From Brasilonema angustatum HA4187-MV1 (GTDB taxonomy: Bacteria; Cyanobacteriota; Cyanobacteriia; Cyanobacteriales; Nostocaceae), in NCBI GenBank assembly GCA_019359695.1, contig JAHHGV010000006.1, positions 153,653 to 217,652 on the forward strand: DNA of 64,000 bases. The letters are read 5' to 3'. The position numbers were made by a program, and so were the translations under genes. Shown piece after piece: positions 9,817-19,527 of the stretch; the first letter of the stretch is position 1, and each line of letters opens with the position of its first letter. The notes beneath the pieces are model-generated. The model was given only the letters and a program-made list of their open reading frames with translations, searched no databases and was not told where the DNA came from.

Positions 9817-10038
9817 GTGAAAAACACAAGGTCAGAGATTGTATTTCTGATTGAAGAAGACCCTGAAAGTGGTTATGTGGCAACAGCCTTGGGTGAACCA
9901 ATTTTCACCCAGGCTTCGGACATGACGACTTTAAAAGAAATGGTTCGTGATGCGGTTCGATGTCATTTCCCTGATGAGGATACCCGTCCAAAAGTAATTC
10001 GGTTACATTTTGTTCGGGATGAGGTTATTGCATCGTGA
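9817..10038 (+). CDS. hicB: HicB-like antitoxin
   Basis: This small 73-residue protein begins with a GTG. The sequence EIVFLIEEDPESGYVATALG is the partial RNase-H-like fold of short HicB-family antitoxins. The middle VRDAVRCHFPDEDTRP matches the common cyanobacterial version. It overlaps the following HicA-like gene by 4 nt, the usual antitoxin-toxin arrangement. By family knowledge it would bind and neutralise HicA. The partner toxin carries a premature stop (see the next feature), so the pair may be inactive. Confidence 0.75.
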   Translation: MKNTRSEIVFLIEEDPESGYVATALGEPIFTQASDMTTLKEMVRDAVRCHFPDEDTRPKVIRLHFVRDEVIAS

Positions 10039-10274
10039 AGCTACCGCGAGATTTGTCGGGTGAGGATTTGGTTAAGGCATTAGCTATTTTTGGTTATGCG
10101 GTAGATCGACAAACTGGTAGTCATATTCGCTTAACTACTCAACTTCAAGGCGAACACCATATTACCATTCCTGCCCACGATCCGCTAAAGATCGGTACGC
10201 TAAATGCTATATTACGATAAGTTGCGGAGCATTTTGGTCTCACTCGTGATGAGCTATTGGAGCAACTATTCTGA
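10035..10274 (+). pseudogene. hicA: HicA-like mRNA interferase toxin with in-frame stop
   Basis: The frame from ATG 10035 encodes the HicA dsRBD-like fold, with GYAVDRQTGSHIRL and the HHITIPAHDPLKIGTL core that carries the catalytic His. It stops at TAA 10218-10220 after residue 61. Immediately after that stop the same frame continues VAEHFGLTRDELLEQLF to TGA 10272-10274, which is the expected HicA C-terminal helix. A single change such as GAA to TAA explains this. The truncated 61-residue product keeps the catalytic region but lacks the last helix. It could be dead or only weakened. Confidence 0.75.
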
Positions 10275-10327
10275 GTTCTGTAGAGTGCAAGGGCGCAGCC
10301 CGTTCTGAGTACTTTGTTGGCAAAAAT

Positions 10328-11074
10328 TCATAAATCTTCTATTCTCATGTCATAACCGCCAAATATCTCCATGTATTCAAGAATAGAAGTGCCAAATTCG
10401 TCGTGAGATACTTTTCCTTTTACCAGAAGCTCTACCACTTGATCAGGACCTCTCAGGTATGCTCCTGCTAAAATACCAGAAAGAGTAACTGTGATTGTTT
10501 TTGACTTCTCTTTATCATTAAACGTTTTTTTATGACCAAGGTAATTATTTATAGACTTACCTTGCTGAGTCAGAATATCGTTGATATCCTTCCAATACAC
10601 CCTAAAAGCCTCACGAATCGCTTCTTCTTGAACATTAGGGGAATTGAGAAATTTTAATTTGCTATCAATACCATTCTTTTTTGTCCATGTACCTCGCCAG
10701 TCATTCTTGTCAGCACCATGTCCATAATAAACGTCGGCTTTGTAGTAACCAAGACGAATCAGCAAGATTTCTCCGAATTGATACTTACCAATAAATGAGA
10801 GTGGGTTTTCAAATTGGTACTGATTAGGATTTCCTGATGATAGCCCTGTTTCACGAACTGCAAGTGCTTCCAGCATATCTTGGAAATTTCCCTTGCTGAT
10901 ATCAAACTGCTTCTTTGGAAAAAAAACAAGTTCCATCTCAGATTTCAACCAATTAGAGTCATTTCCCATTAATAAGTCATTACTGTAAGAACTCAGACTT
11001 GGTAAATTGCCATTTGTATAAAGTAGTTGACAAACTATAAGTAATAAGATGATATCGCGAGCTATCTTTGACAC
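10328..11074 (-). CDS. Secreted lysozyme-like protein (putative)
   Basis: This 248-residue protein has a short N-terminal hydrophobic segment (about 6-24) that looks like a signal anchor. The middle contains an Arg-Glu-Thr-Gly (ALAVRETGLSSG) followed by NPLSFIGKYQFGEILLIRLGYY and later LKFLNSPNVQEEA. That pattern resembles lysozyme-like/transglycosylase proteins, in which a Glu precedes a GKYQFG strand. The activity is inferred from pattern only. The gene lies 8 nt after the metalloprotease and is probably co-transcribed with it, so the two may be secreted together. I do not recognise a specific named family. Confidence 0.55.
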   Translation of the reverse strand: MSKIARDIILLLIVCQLLYTNGNLPSLSSYSNDLLMGNDSNWLKSEMELVFFPKKQFDISKGNFQDMLEALAVRETGLSSGNPNQYQFENPLSFIGKYQFGEILLIRLGYYKADVYYGHGADKNDWRGTWTKKNGIDSKLKFLNSPNVQEEAIREAFRVYWKDINDILTQQGKSINNYLGHKKTFNDKEKSKTITVTLSGILAGAYLRGPDQVVELLVKGKVSHDEFGTSILEYMEIFGGYDMRIEDL

Positions 11075-11082
11075 AGATTTTC

Positions 11083-14000
11083 CTAATTCGCTTGCACTTC
11101 GGCGTTCAAGATTTTAGTAATGCGATCGCGTGTTTCTAGCAAATGTGCTTTGGTGTACTCGTCATTTGAACTCAGTCCATCCAGCTTTTCATTTAGCTGT
11201 TTTAGTTTATACCAAGCAAGTGTTCGAGCATCTTCTGGGACACGTTCTTTCCGTAAAACCATCGCAGTCAATTTGTCAACATATTGTCGTTGCAAGCCTC
11301 GACGCAAACTAGATATAACGATGGGCTTGCCATTTGGTTTTAGTACCTCAGTCCAAATATCGTTTTGTAAAGTATCAAATAGTTCTGGTAAACTCAGGGC
11401 TTGATCGCGACCAGTTTTGAGTTCGATATCCTTGAGACGGGAGAGGCGATCGCTTGACAGCAAATCCCACAACACCGAACTCTGCATATACAATACCCAA
11501 TCATGAATTGGAAAGTCCAGACGACCAGTTCGCGGAGAACTTCCCCAATGCCGCCAACGCGAAGGTGCTAATTTATTCAGCAATTCTGGGGGAAAACTCA
11601 GAGCATCTTCAGCGAATACATACTTTTGTACAAGATCTAACGCCTGCCGTTGTTTTTCCACAGGCACAGGTTGAAATGGTAATTTTCCTTGAGGATCGCC
11701 CGGTTGAACTCTGTAGAAAGACTGACCACCTATGTATTTTGTAATATAATAAATGTGTTGAAAATACTGATTAAAGACTGTACCAAACTGTTCCTTCACA
11801 TCGCTAAAACTCTCGCCAGACAATAGCTCAACCTTGTTGAGACGTTGCCACATAACCAATGCATTATCCAACTGCCAATGAGAATAGACCAGCACATTAC
11901 TGCTGTCATCCCATGCGTTAACAGTTGGGTCAAGGTCAAACATATCTTCATCTGTGGAATAACTTAACTCAGGTTTGTCAGATTGCTGAGCAATTTTATC
12001 CAAAAATGGTTTTTCTCCTGTAGGAGTTGCGGCTGGAATTGGTGCGTATCCGTATTGAATTGCCCACTCATCATAAGGTCCGATCATCTTAGGGAAATAA
12101 TCTCCCTGCTTAGTACCTCGGGGTGCAAGATTTGGTGGAATATAGTCCATCACTGACGAAATCATACCCTTGCGGCGAGTGATATCCGGATTGTTGATCT
12201 CTTGGGGAGTAAGCAAAGTACTACCACGGAAGTTATGCCTCAACCCCAAGGTGTGTCCCACTTCATGTGCAATAATTAAGCGTAAATACTGATGAATATA
12301 ATCTTTCATTTGCTCACGACTTGGCGGGGTGTTTTGCAAAAGCTTCATTGCCATTGAACCGTAAGCAAATTGGTTAGCAGCTTCCATACCATAGCAAAGG
12401 TCATACTGACCTGCCAGTTTTGATAAACGATTCGCTAACCCGTCCATTTCCACACTCTCAACGGAAGTGTCGCTACTTTCTGCCTGTGTTTTATTGGTGC
12501 AAAGCAGGTTATTTTGCATCAACGCAGATAGCGACGTCTGATTTTGTGTTTGGTTGAACTGTCCAACTCTAGAATAATCATTCTTGAGTGCCCGGATAAA
12601 ACTGCCATCTACCAGAATGTCTGCAGCTAAAATTTCTCCCGTCAATGGGTTAACACGGGATGGTCCCATAGCAAAATATCCATCTACTGTGTTAATCCAG
12701 CGAATTGTGTTGTAGCGTATATCTGCTGGATCCCATGTTGCATTATCCGGCATTTGCTGTACTTGAATCGCATCTTTGAATCCTGCTTTTTCAAAGGCTT
12801 TATTCCACAGCAGCACACCTTCTTTGATTGCATCGCGGTATTCTAGGGGTACTGCGTTATCAATCCAGAAGATAATTGGTTTTTTCGGTGGAGAAAGGGC
12901 TGCGCTAGGGTTTTGCTTTTCTAAATTCCAACGGTTGATGTAGCGGACAAATGGATCTCTGTGCTCATCGTTAGATATATCTTGGTAGGCGGTGATAAAA
13001 TAGCCAACACGCTCATCGGCTAAACGCGGTCGATAACTGTTTTCGCTAAGTTGAGACAGACTGTAGTGAACGCGCAAGCTAAAGCCTCGAAGGTCTGCTA
13101 GTGTACCACCAAAACGGAGTTTATCACTATTGGCACGAGTGTTAGTGAAGTTCAACACCGACTCAATTTCCATATTTAGGGGAAAAGCTTTAGCAGTCCC
13201 AAAATAGGATTTATCCGTCGCTGGCGCAACTCCCAAACTAAGAGATAATCCAGCTAAATCTGTTAGTAGTAGATCTCCCAAGTCGATGAGAATTGTTTTG
13301 CGTACTGGATGAATACTTTTAATGGATACTGAGTAGAGAACTGAGTCACTAAAAGATCGGGCGAGCGATCGCTGTTGTGGATCTCCTTCACGTGTCCTAA
13401 AATTCACATTGCGAACCACAAATTGCAATTTATTATTCACCCGCTGAAAGTAAAATAAAAAATCGTGCAATGGCATTCCACTGTAGATTCCAGCCTCACC
13501 AATCCCAGATTCTAACGTTCCTGTGGCTAAATAATTTTTCTTGAGTTGTTCTGGTTTTATTTCTAGATAAATTTTATTCTTTTCCTTGTCTCGATACAAA
13601 TTAAACAGCCCTGGCAGGATTTCAGCATCTTTGACAACTTTATCAAACGCCTCTAATTCCTCCTTTTTTGATGGTTTGCCAATGGCCTCAGTTTTTTCTT
13701 CTGGCTTAATAGGGTTCTCTGCAATATTCTCTACTTGTAAAAAAGGTTGTTCAACTTTTTTATTATCTTCAACAACCCAATTAAAAGATTCGTGCTGTGC
13801 TTCTTGCTTTCCATCAATCACCCAGACTTGCTCTTTTGATAACCCCTGTTTCTCCAAAAAAGTAGCATTCTTTAATTTTGATTGACGTGATTGTGATGAC
13901 CACAAGACGAATGAGGGAACAAGAGTTGTTTTCCCGACTCTGTTACTCTTTTCCTCCTTTGCTGCTCTTTCTCCTTGTCCCTCACTCCCGTTGTCAGCAA

Positions 14001-14115
14001 AGCGCCCAGCTTCAGACATCTTTAAAGCTTTTGACTTAGCACTAGAAGGTGGTATGCCTAAAAACAAACAATACAACAGAATAACAAAATAAATAAACTT
14101 TTTCATCCAATACAT
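11083..14115 (-). CDS. Large secreted zinc-dependent metalloprotease (DUF5117/DUF4953 type)
   Basis: This 1010-residue protein has an N-terminal signal peptide (MKKFIYFVILLYCLFLG from residue 4) and a Lys/Glu-rich linker to about residue 150. A beta-rich domain (about 165-385) matches the DUF5117 layout. The catalytic domain has HEVGHTLGLRH at 617-627, an extended HExxHxxGxxH zinc site with His617, Glu618, His621 and His627. A downstream SVMDYIPPN segment supplies the metzincin-like Met-turn. The C-terminal helical part is typical of DUF4953. Related proteins are predicted extracellular proteases; no substrate is known to me. It probably heads a two-gene operon with the lysozyme-like gene. 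Confidence 0.88.
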   Translation of the reverse strand: MYWMKKFIYFVILLYCLFLGIPPSSAKSKALKMSEAGRFADNGSEGQGERAAKEEKSNRVGKTTLVPSFVLWSSQSRQSKLKNATFLEKQGLSKEQVWVIDGKQEAQHESFNWVVEDNKKVEQPFLQVENIAENPIKPEEKTEAIGKPSKKEELEAFDKVVKDAEILPGLFNLYRDKEKNKIYLEIKPEQLKKNYLATGTLESGIGEAGIYSGMPLHDFLFYFQRVNNKLQFVVRNVNFRTREGDPQQRSLARSFSDSVLYSVSIKSIHPVRKTILIDLGDLLLTDLAGLSLSLGVAPATDKSYFGTAKAFPLNMEIESVLNFTNTRANSDKLRFGGTLADLRGFSLRVHYSLSQLSENSYRPRLADERVGYFITAYQDISNDEHRDPFVRYINRWNLEKQNPSAALSPPKKPIIFWIDNAVPLEYRDAIKEGVLLWNKAFEKAGFKDAIQVQQMPDNATWDPADIRYNTIRWINTVDGYFAMGPSRVNPLTGEILAADILVDGSFIRALKNDYSRVGQFNQTQNQTSLSALMQNNLLCTNKTQAESSDTSVESVEMDGLANRLSKLAGQYDLCYGMEAANQFAYGSMAMKLLQNTPPSREQMKDYIHQYLRLIIAHEVGHTLGLRHNFRGSTLLTPQEINNPDITRRKGMISSVMDYIPPNLAPRGTKQGDYFPKMIGPYDEWAIQYGYAPIPAATPTGEKPFLDKIAQQSDKPELSYSTDEDMFDLDPTVNAWDDSSNVLVYSHWQLDNALVMWQRLNKVELLSGESFSDVKEQFGTVFNQYFQHIYYITKYIGGQSFYRVQPGDPQGKLPFQPVPVEKQRQALDLVQKYVFAEDALSFPPELLNKLAPSRWRHWGSSPRTGRLDFPIHDWVLYMQSSVLWDLLSSDRLSRLKDIELKTGRDQALSLPELFDTLQNDIWTEVLKPNGKPIVISSLRRGLQRQYVDKLTAMVLRKERVPEDARTLAWYKLKQLNEKLDGLSSNDEYTKAHLLETRDRITKILNAEVQAN

Positions 14116-14309
14116 ACCTAGTATTGATTCCTATTTTATTTCCAATACTTGTGTAAAAAAGCTAATTCATACTCTCTTTAACTGAGTGTTAAGAACTGAA
14201 CAAATTGTTAACTACTTGCAAGCAGTTACCTTCTTCAGTAAACTCAGTCAATTATCGATAAAATTATTTAGCTTGGTTGCAATATAACAATCCGGTTTGA
14301 TTTGGTGAG

Positions 14310-14440
14310 ACAGCGCGAATGACGGCTTTCCCGACCTAGGCGACTGCGTATGCGCAAAGCGCACGCCCAGAGGTCTAAAGCGCAGCGGAACCGGAGGTTC
14401 TCCCCGATAGCCGTAAGGCGTGGCGTTAGCCATAGGGTGA
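14310..14440. repeat. GC-rich interspersed palindromic repeat block
   Basis: A block of short inverted units (GCGCAAAGCGCACGCC, CCGTAAGGCGTGGCG, TTAGCCATAGGGTG) lies in otherwise AT-rich DNA. The same units recur at about 5900-6040, 22650-22700, 38005-38060, 41825-41880 and 54960-55070. This is a dispersed non-coding repeat family of the kind common in filamentous cyanobacterial genomes. An apparent 66-codon open frame across it is not considered a gene. Confidence 0.8.
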
Positions 14441-14603
14441 ACTAACAAAGTCAGGGCGCTTAACGCTTAACGCTTAAGAAGCAATTAAAGATCTACCTAG
14501 CTTCGCAAAAATCTGCGGAGGAGTTCTAGATCTTACGTTAATAGTTTTCCCAATAAATGCGTTTGTCGCACAGAGTACGTATTATTAAAATTAAATCAAG
14601 TTA

Positions 14604-14632
14604 TAGACACTACTAGCGAAATCTGGTATAAT
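14604..14632 (+). promoter_or_regulatory. Sigma70-type promoter of the candidate small RNA
   Basis: TAGACA (14604-14609) and TATAAT (14627-14632) are separated by exactly 17 bp, close to the consensus TTGACA-17-TATAAT. No open reading frame follows. A structured region ending in a terminator-like hairpin lies downstream instead. Confidence 0.6.
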
Positions 14633-14638
14633 ACAATT

Positions 14639-14855
14639 GCAAAATCAAGTATTGCTCCAACTCAAAAATATTTGAGGTTTGACTTCAAACAACAATTCAA
14701 GTAGTGTCGATTCATTCAGTTATTAACTGTCGAGGCATAGAAGATGTGTGGAAGTGCATGCTACTACTGTGCCTAATAAGTAACATCCAGCGCTCTAAAA
14801 GCGTTTCGTGGTTACTTGGGTCTAAGCCGTAAATCAAACGGCTGTTTATATTTGT
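14639..14855 (+). ncRNA. Candidate structured small RNA of about 215 nt
   Basis: The RNA would start about 7 nt after the TATAAT box. It contains an early hairpin (CTCAAA...TTTGAG) and a nested stem AAGTAAC (14778-14784) with GTTACTT (14811-14817), enclosing CGCT/AGCG. It ends with stem AGCCGT (14825-14830) and ACGGCT (14838-14843), followed by GTTTATATTTG as a weak T-rich tail. No coding potential is seen. Size and free-standing promoter resemble a 6S-like RNA, but I cannot show the long central-bubble rod of 6S RNA, so the family is left open. Confidence 0.45.
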
Positions 14856-15007
14856 CTATAACTGATGGAACTATAACAGGCTAGATAAAAACACGAGGTT
14901 ACTGACAAACGAAAAACTTTTGTCTGCCGCGAACACGAGTGCGTGCCCTGGCAATTGACTTCCAACTTCCGACTTGCACTACAAACCCAACTTGACATTA
15001 TCTTTGC

Positions 15008-15045
15008 AAAAAAAATTCCCATCCAAGAATCATTCTGGATGGGAA
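15008..15045 (-). terminator. Rho-independent terminator of dnaK
   Basis: The stem TTCCCATCC (15016-15024) pairs perfectly with GGATGGGAA (15037-15045) around a 12-nt loop. Read on the minus strand, it is followed by eight T residues. It lies about 40 nt past the dnaK stop. Confidence 0.9.
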
Positions 15046-15083
15046 TCCTGATTATCGGTGGATAGTACCCACCGGAAGAATAA

Positions 15084-17003
15084 CTACTTTGATTCAGTGA
15101 AATCAGCGTCAATCACATCATCACCACTGCCAGTGCCAGAAGAGGAGGAAGAACCATCAGAGGTGTTAGCGCCAGCGCTTGCAGAAGCTTCAGTACCACC
15201 CGCTTGTTGATAGAGATTACTACCAACAGCAAACAGCGCTTGTTGCAGTTCTGGCATAACCTTCTTAATTTGCTCGTCGTCTTCCTTAGAAACGGCGTCG
15301 CGCAGGTCTTTTACTAAACCTTCTACCTTGGTCTTATCAGCAGCGGGAACTTTGTCACCTAAATCTTGCAACTGCTTCTCGGCTTGATATGCCAAAGAGT
15401 CGGCTTGGTTCTTGCGGTCGATTTTCTCACGACGATCTTTATCAGTTGAAGCGTTTTGTTCTGCTTCTCTAACCATCCGCTCAACGTCAGATTTATCCAA
15501 GGTAGAAGCACCAGTAATACTGATGGACTGCTCCTTACCAGTACCTTTGTCCTTAGCAGTAACGTTGAGAATACCGTTGGCGTCAATATCAAAGACCACC
15601 TCAATTTGAGGTACGCCGCGTGGTGCAGGGGGAATTCCATCGAGACGGAAGGTACCCAAGCTCTTATTGTCGTTTGACATCTCCCGTTCGCCTTGGAGGA
15701 CGTGAATTTCCACGTTGGTTTGACCATCCACAGCGGTGGAGAAGACTTCTGACTTCTTGGTAGGAATTGTTGTGTTGCGAGGAATAATCTTAGTCATAAC
15801 ACCGCCTAAGGTTTCCACACCCAAGGACAATGGTGTTACGTCTAACAGCAAGATACCAGTAACATCACCACCAAGAACACCTGCTTGAATTGCTGCACCA
15901 ACTGCCACAACTTCATCAGGGTTGACGCTTTGGTTGGGGTCTTTACCCAACACCTGCTTCACCACTTGTTGGACTGCGGGAATACGGGTAGAACCACCAA
16001 CTAAGACAACTTCATCAATATCGTTCTTGCTTAGTTTGGCATCGCGTAGCGCGTTCTCAACAGGAATTCGGCAACGATCAATTAAGTCGGAACAGAGTTC
16101 TTCAAACTTGGCGCGAGTCAGCGTTGTATCCAAGTGCTTGGGACCATCTTGGGTAGCCGTCACAAATGGCAGGTTGATTTCCGCTTGGGTGACGCTAGAA
16201 AGTTCAATTTTCGCTTTTTCTCCAGCTTCAGTAAGACGTTGTAAAGCTTGTTTGTCTCTGCGGAGGTCTATACCTTCGTCTTTTCTGAACTGTTCCGCTA
16301 AGAAGTCAACGATTTTCTTGTCGAAGTCGTCACCACCAAGGTGAGTATCACCAGAAGTTGCTAACACTTCAAACACACCGTCGCCAACTTCCAGGATTGA
16401 TACGTCGAATGTACCACCACCAAGGTCAAACACGAGAATCGTTTCGTTGCTCTTCTTGTCGAAACCGTATGCCAGAGAAGCTGCGGTAGGTTCGTTGATA
16501 ATCCGCAGAACTTCAATACCAGCAATCTTACCAGCGTCTTTGGTCGCTTGCCGTTGGGAGTCGTTGAAGTATGCGGGAACGGTGATCACAGCTTGGGTTA
16601 CTGTTTCACCAATGTACTTGCTTGCATCTTCTACAAGCTTGCGGAGAACTTGTGCCGAAATTTCTTCAGGAGCAAAAGGCTTACCGACTTGCGGACACTC
16701 CAGTTTAACGTTTCCGTTGCTGTCGCGCTGAACCTTGTAAGAAACTTCAGTCGCTTCGTGAGTGATTTCGTCGTACTTACGTCCAATAAAACGCTTTACA
16801 GAATAAAAGGTGTTTTCCGGGTTCATCACCCCTTGGCGTTTGGCGATTTGACCAACCAGGCGATCGCCATTTTTTGCAAACGCAACAACTGAAGGTGTTG
16901 TCCGAAAACCTTCCGCGTTAGCAATAACTGTGGGTTTCCCACCTTCCATAACTGCTACGCAAGAGTTTGTCGTACCTAAGTCAATTCCAACTACTTTTGC
17001 CAT
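15084..17003 (-). CDS. dnaK: Chaperone DnaK (Hsp70)
   Basis: This 639-residue Hsp70 starts [18 protein letters not shown]. The nucleotide-binding domain (1-385) has the phosphate loops GIDLGTTNS and [12 protein letters not shown]. The linker DVTPLSLG precedes the substrate-binding domain (about 395-540), and a helical lid follows. The C-terminal tail is Gly/Ser-rich and ends [12 protein letters not shown], the Asp-rich end of housekeeping bacterial DnaK; length and tail fit the main (DnaK2-like) cyanobacterial type. It folds and protects cytosolic proteins with DnaJ and GrpE, which are not encoded nearby. It is monocistronic with a strong terminator. No CIRCE element was seen in the upstream region. 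Confidence 0.97.
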   Translation of the reverse strand: MAKVVGIDLGTTNSCVAVMEGGKPTVIANAEGFRTTPSVVAFAKNGDRLVGQIAKRQGVMNPENTFYSVKRFIGRKYDEITHEATEVSYKVQRDSNGNVKLECPQVGKPFAPEEISAQVLRKLVEDASKYIGETVTQAVITVPAYFNDSQRQATKDAGKIAGIEVLRIINEPTAASLAYGFDKKSNETILVFDLGGGTFDVSILEVGDGVFEVLATSGDTHLGGDDFDKKIVDFLAEQFRKDEGIDLRRDKQALQRLTEAGEKAKIELSSVTQAEINLPFVTATQDGPKHLDTTLTRAKFEELCSDLIDRCRIPVENALRDAKLSKNDIDEVVLVGGSTRIPAVQQVVKQVLGKDPNQSVNPDEVVAVGAAIQAGVLGGDVTGILLLDVTPLSLGVETLGGVMTKIIPRNTTIPTKKSEVFSTAVDGQTNVEIHVLQGEREMSNDNKSLGTFRLDGIPPAPRGVPQIEVVFDIDANGILNVTAKDKGTGKEQSISITGASTLDKSDVERMVREAEQNASTDKDRREKIDRKNQADSLAYQAEKQLQDLGDKVPAADKTKVEGLVKDLRDAVSKEDDEQIKKVMPELQQALFAVGSNLYQQAGGTEASASAGANTSDGSSSSSGTGSGDDVIDADFTESK

Positions 17004-17436
17004 TGTAGGTGCTGGCTCCGTATAACTACAAAAGAACTACAAAAAATGAATGAGAGTATAAAGAAGTAAATTTTTGAACCAACTGGATTTAGAAAGCAGC
17101 CAGTTCAGCATGAATACCTTTGGTTTAATTTACTGCTGATATATATACTGAGCCTGTGTAGCCAGTCCATGAAGGGTGGTTTTCCGAACCTTGGTTAGGG
17201 CGGTTAAGCCTCAAAAGTTTTTCTTGTTTGTTCATAGACTGAATTTGCTTTCACTTTGTCTAATGTATGAGAATTAATACTAGGAGTAATTCGGGTGAAC
17301 CGTATCGTTAATGTGGTGTTTGCCGTCAAAGCAGTACTTTTGCAATGAATCTTGAGTCATCACAAGCGATTTACTTAGGGCTGTTTTAGCCCACAGCTTA
17401 GTAGAATAGAAAAGCTTGTACGCCTCGACATCATAT
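17004..17436. other. Intergenic region between divergent dnaK and dus genes
   Basis: About 430 bp with no credible gene. It must hold the heat-shock promoter of dnaK on the minus strand and the dus promoter on the plus strand. I found no clear inverted-repeat operator in it. Confidence 0.5.
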
Positions 17437-18489
17437 ATGGTTACGCTATCTCCTGACCTAAAAGCCAAACTTTCGACTCCTCTAAAAATTGGTTCTTTTG
17501 AGGTGAAAAGCCGCGTTCTCCAGTCGCCCTTGTCTGGCGTGACGGATATGGTCTTTCGTCGGCTGGTGCGTCGCTATGCGCCTGAATCGATGATGTACAC
17601 GGAGATGGTGAACGCAACGGGATTACACTATGTCAAACAGTTGCCGAAAATCATGGAGGTAGACCGCAACGAGCGACCAATTAGTATTCAGTTGTTTGAC
17701 TGTCGTCCAGATTTTCTGGCAGAAGCAGCGGTAAAGGCGGTTGAGGAAGGAGCTGATACAGTTGATATTAATATGGGTTGCCCGGTAAATAAAATTACCA
17801 AAAATGGTGGTGGATCTTCGCTGTTGCGTCAGCCGGAAGTCGCTGAGGCAATCGTTAGGGAAGTTGTGAAGGCAGTTGATGTGCCTGTAACAGTGAAAAC
17901 CCGTATTGGTTGGAGTGACAAGGAAATCACAATTCTCGACTTTGCTAAGCGGATGCAAGATGCAGGGGCGCAAATGATTACGGTACACGGACGTACCCGC
18001 GCCCAAGGTTACAACGGCAATGCTCGTTGGGAATGGATTGCTCGCGTTAAGGAAGTTCTTGATATTCCAGTGATTGGTAATGGGGATATTTTCTCGGTTG
18101 AAGCGGCGGTGAAGTGTTTGGAACAAACGGGTGCGGATGGGGTGATGTGTTCCCGTGGAACTCTGGGTTATCCGTTTTTGGCAGGAGAAATTGATTACTT
18201 CCTGAAAACTGGGGAAGAATTACCATCACCTACACCAATTCAACGTTTGGAATGTGCTAAGGAACATTTACAAGCTTTGTACGAATACAAAGGTGACAGG
18301 GGAATGCGTCAAGCACGCAAACACATGACTTGGTATGCAAAAGGCTTCGCAGGGGCGGCTGATTTGCGCGGACAGTTGAGCCTGATAGAAGATGTGCACA
18401 AAGGTGTAGAGTTGATTGATCAGGCAATAGAGCAGTTGGCGAATGGGTATGAGCTGATTGAAGAAAATCAGTTGGCGATTGCCCAATAA
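17437..18489 (+). CDS. tRNA-dihydrouridine synthase (DusB-like)
   Basis: A TIM-barrel flavoenzyme of 350 residues from the ATG at 17437. A TTG 21 nt upstream is a weaker alternative start. Family motifs are QSPLSGVTDMVFRRLVRRY, INMGCPVNKITKNGGGSSLL with the catalytic Cys, and ITVHGRTRAQGYNG plus IPVIGNGDI for FMN binding. A C-terminal helical tRNA-binding domain follows. Dus enzymes reduce uridine to dihydrouridine in tRNA D-loops using NADPH. The NifR3/DusB subgroup fits best; the modified position is not deducible here. It is divergent from dnaK. Confidence 0.93.
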   Translation: MVTLSPDLKAKLSTPLKIGSFEVKSRVLQSPLSGVTDMVFRRLVRRYAPESMMYTEMVNATGLHYVKQLPKIMEVDRNERPISIQLFDCRPDFLAEAAVKAVEEGADTVDINMGCPVNKITKNGGGSSLLRQPEVAEAIVREVVKAVDVPVTVKTRIGWSDKEITILDFAKRMQDAGAQMITVHGRTRAQGYNGNARWEWIARVKEVLDIPVIGNGDIFSVEAAVKCLEQTGADGVMCSRGTLGYPFLAGEIDYFLKTGEELPSPTPIQRLECAKEHLQALYEYKGDRGMRQARKHMTWYAKGFAGAADLRGQLSLIEDVHKGVELIDQAIEQLANGYELIEENQLAIAQ

Positions 18490-18534
18490 GAGATGGGATG
18501 GGGTCGTGAAGAAATAATAAGGCAGTGAAATCGT

Positions 18535-18759
18535 ATGTCGGACTTACTTAGAAGAATTACAATTAACCCCAAACAGTGTGGTGGTCGTCCTTGTATCCGG
18601 GGCATGAGAATTCGGGTATCAGATGTGCTGGACTTGTTTGCGGCTGGACTGAGTGCCGAACAGATTTTGGAAGAAATGCCCGATCTAGAGGCGGATGATC
18701 TTAAAGCAGCACTTATGTACGCTTCACGTAAGCTCAACCATGCGGTTTTGGTTGCATGA
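18535..18759 (+). CDS. DUF433 antitoxin
   Basis: This 74-residue protein contains RITINPKQCGGRPCIRGMRIRV and then a helix-turn-helix DVLDLFAAGLSAEQILEEMP. That is the signature of DUF433 antitoxins, which bind DNA and pair with PIN-like DUF5615 toxins. It overlaps the downstream toxin gene by 4 nt, giving translational coupling with antitoxin first. Autorepression of the pair is expected from family behaviour. Confidence 0.88.
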   Translation: MSDLLRRITINPKQCGGRPCIRGMRIRVSDVLDLFAAGLSAEQILEEMPDLEADDLKAALMYASRKLNHAVLVA

Positions 18760-19097
18760 TGACGATCTGGGTAGATGCACATCTTTCACCTGCAATCGCT
18801 ACTTGGATCACCATCACATTCAGCATAACGGCATTAGCTTTGCGTGATCTTGGACTCAGAGATGCCGAAGATGCTGAGATTTTCCAGGCAGCGAAAGCTC
18901 AAGGAGTTATCTTGATGACCAAAGACAACGACTTTGTTGACTTGGTTGATCGTCTTGGAACACCACCACAAATTATCTGGTTAACGTGTGGTAATACTTC
19001 AAATGCCCGATTGAGAGAGATTCTGAGTGTGACATTGCCAGAAGCACTAAAGCTTTTGCGATCAGGCGAAGCATTAGTCGAAATCACTGGGAATTAG
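18756..19097 (+). CDS. DUF5615 PIN-like toxin
   Basis: This 113-residue protein begins MMTIWVDAHLSPAIATWI. The Asp of VDAHLSP, the AEDAEIF acidic patch and LMTKDNDFVDL are the acidic residues of the PIN-like DUF5615 nuclease core. It is predicted to be an RNase toxin controlled by the upstream DUF433 protein. The second ATG at 18759 is an equally good start. Residue spacing looks intact, so the pair appears functional. Confidence 0.85.
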   Translation: MMTIWVDAHLSPAIATWITITFSITALALRDLGLRDAEDAEIFQAAKAQGVILMTKDNDFVDLVDRLGTPPQIIWLTCGNTSNARLREILSVTLPEALKLLRSGEALVEITGN

Positions 19098-19118
19098 CAG
19101 CGCAGGCTAACAAATCGG

Positions 19119-19370
19119 TCAACTTGAAGTATTCTCTTGTTGTTCTTCTTCTTCTGCTTCTAAAAGGTGAGTTGCTTTGCTACCTAGCAGTCCAAAGATA
19201 GCACCGACGCCTGTTTGCCAAGTTGCAGTGCTGTTTTCTAGAATTCGCACCTGATACTCGGATAATTTAGGTTGAGAAGCCAGCCATAAGGATGTACCAC
19301 CAGACAGGATAGTTAAAGACAGAACAGTGGAGAAGACTAAGTGGAAAGCTGAAACTTTAGAAGTTTTCAT
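19119..19370 (-). CDS. Small membrane protein of unknown function
   Basis: This 83-residue protein has one clear N-terminal hydrophobic helix (about 8-30), a weaker Gly-rich one (about 53-66), and an acidic Glu-rich tail (EAEEEEQQE). I do not recognise the family. It is convergent with the upstream toxin gene and divergent from the NACHT gene. The clean hydrophobicity pattern suggests a real gene. Confidence 0.6.
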   Translation of the reverse strand: MKTSKVSAFHLVFSTVLSLTILSGGTSLWLASQPKLSEYQVRILENSTATWQTGVGAIFGLLGSKATHLLEAEEEEQQENTSS

Positions 19371-19527
19371 CGTTAATTTTTTTGCTTTGGTTTATAGTCT
19401 CTATCTTCTGGTAAAATCCTCTAAAGTTCAGTCTGAGCAAGGCTTTCATTCACTATGAGTTTGGAATGAGTTCAATATGACTTTTGTGTGCAAACGCTAA
19501 AATGATGACAAGTCTTATGGTTGAGGT

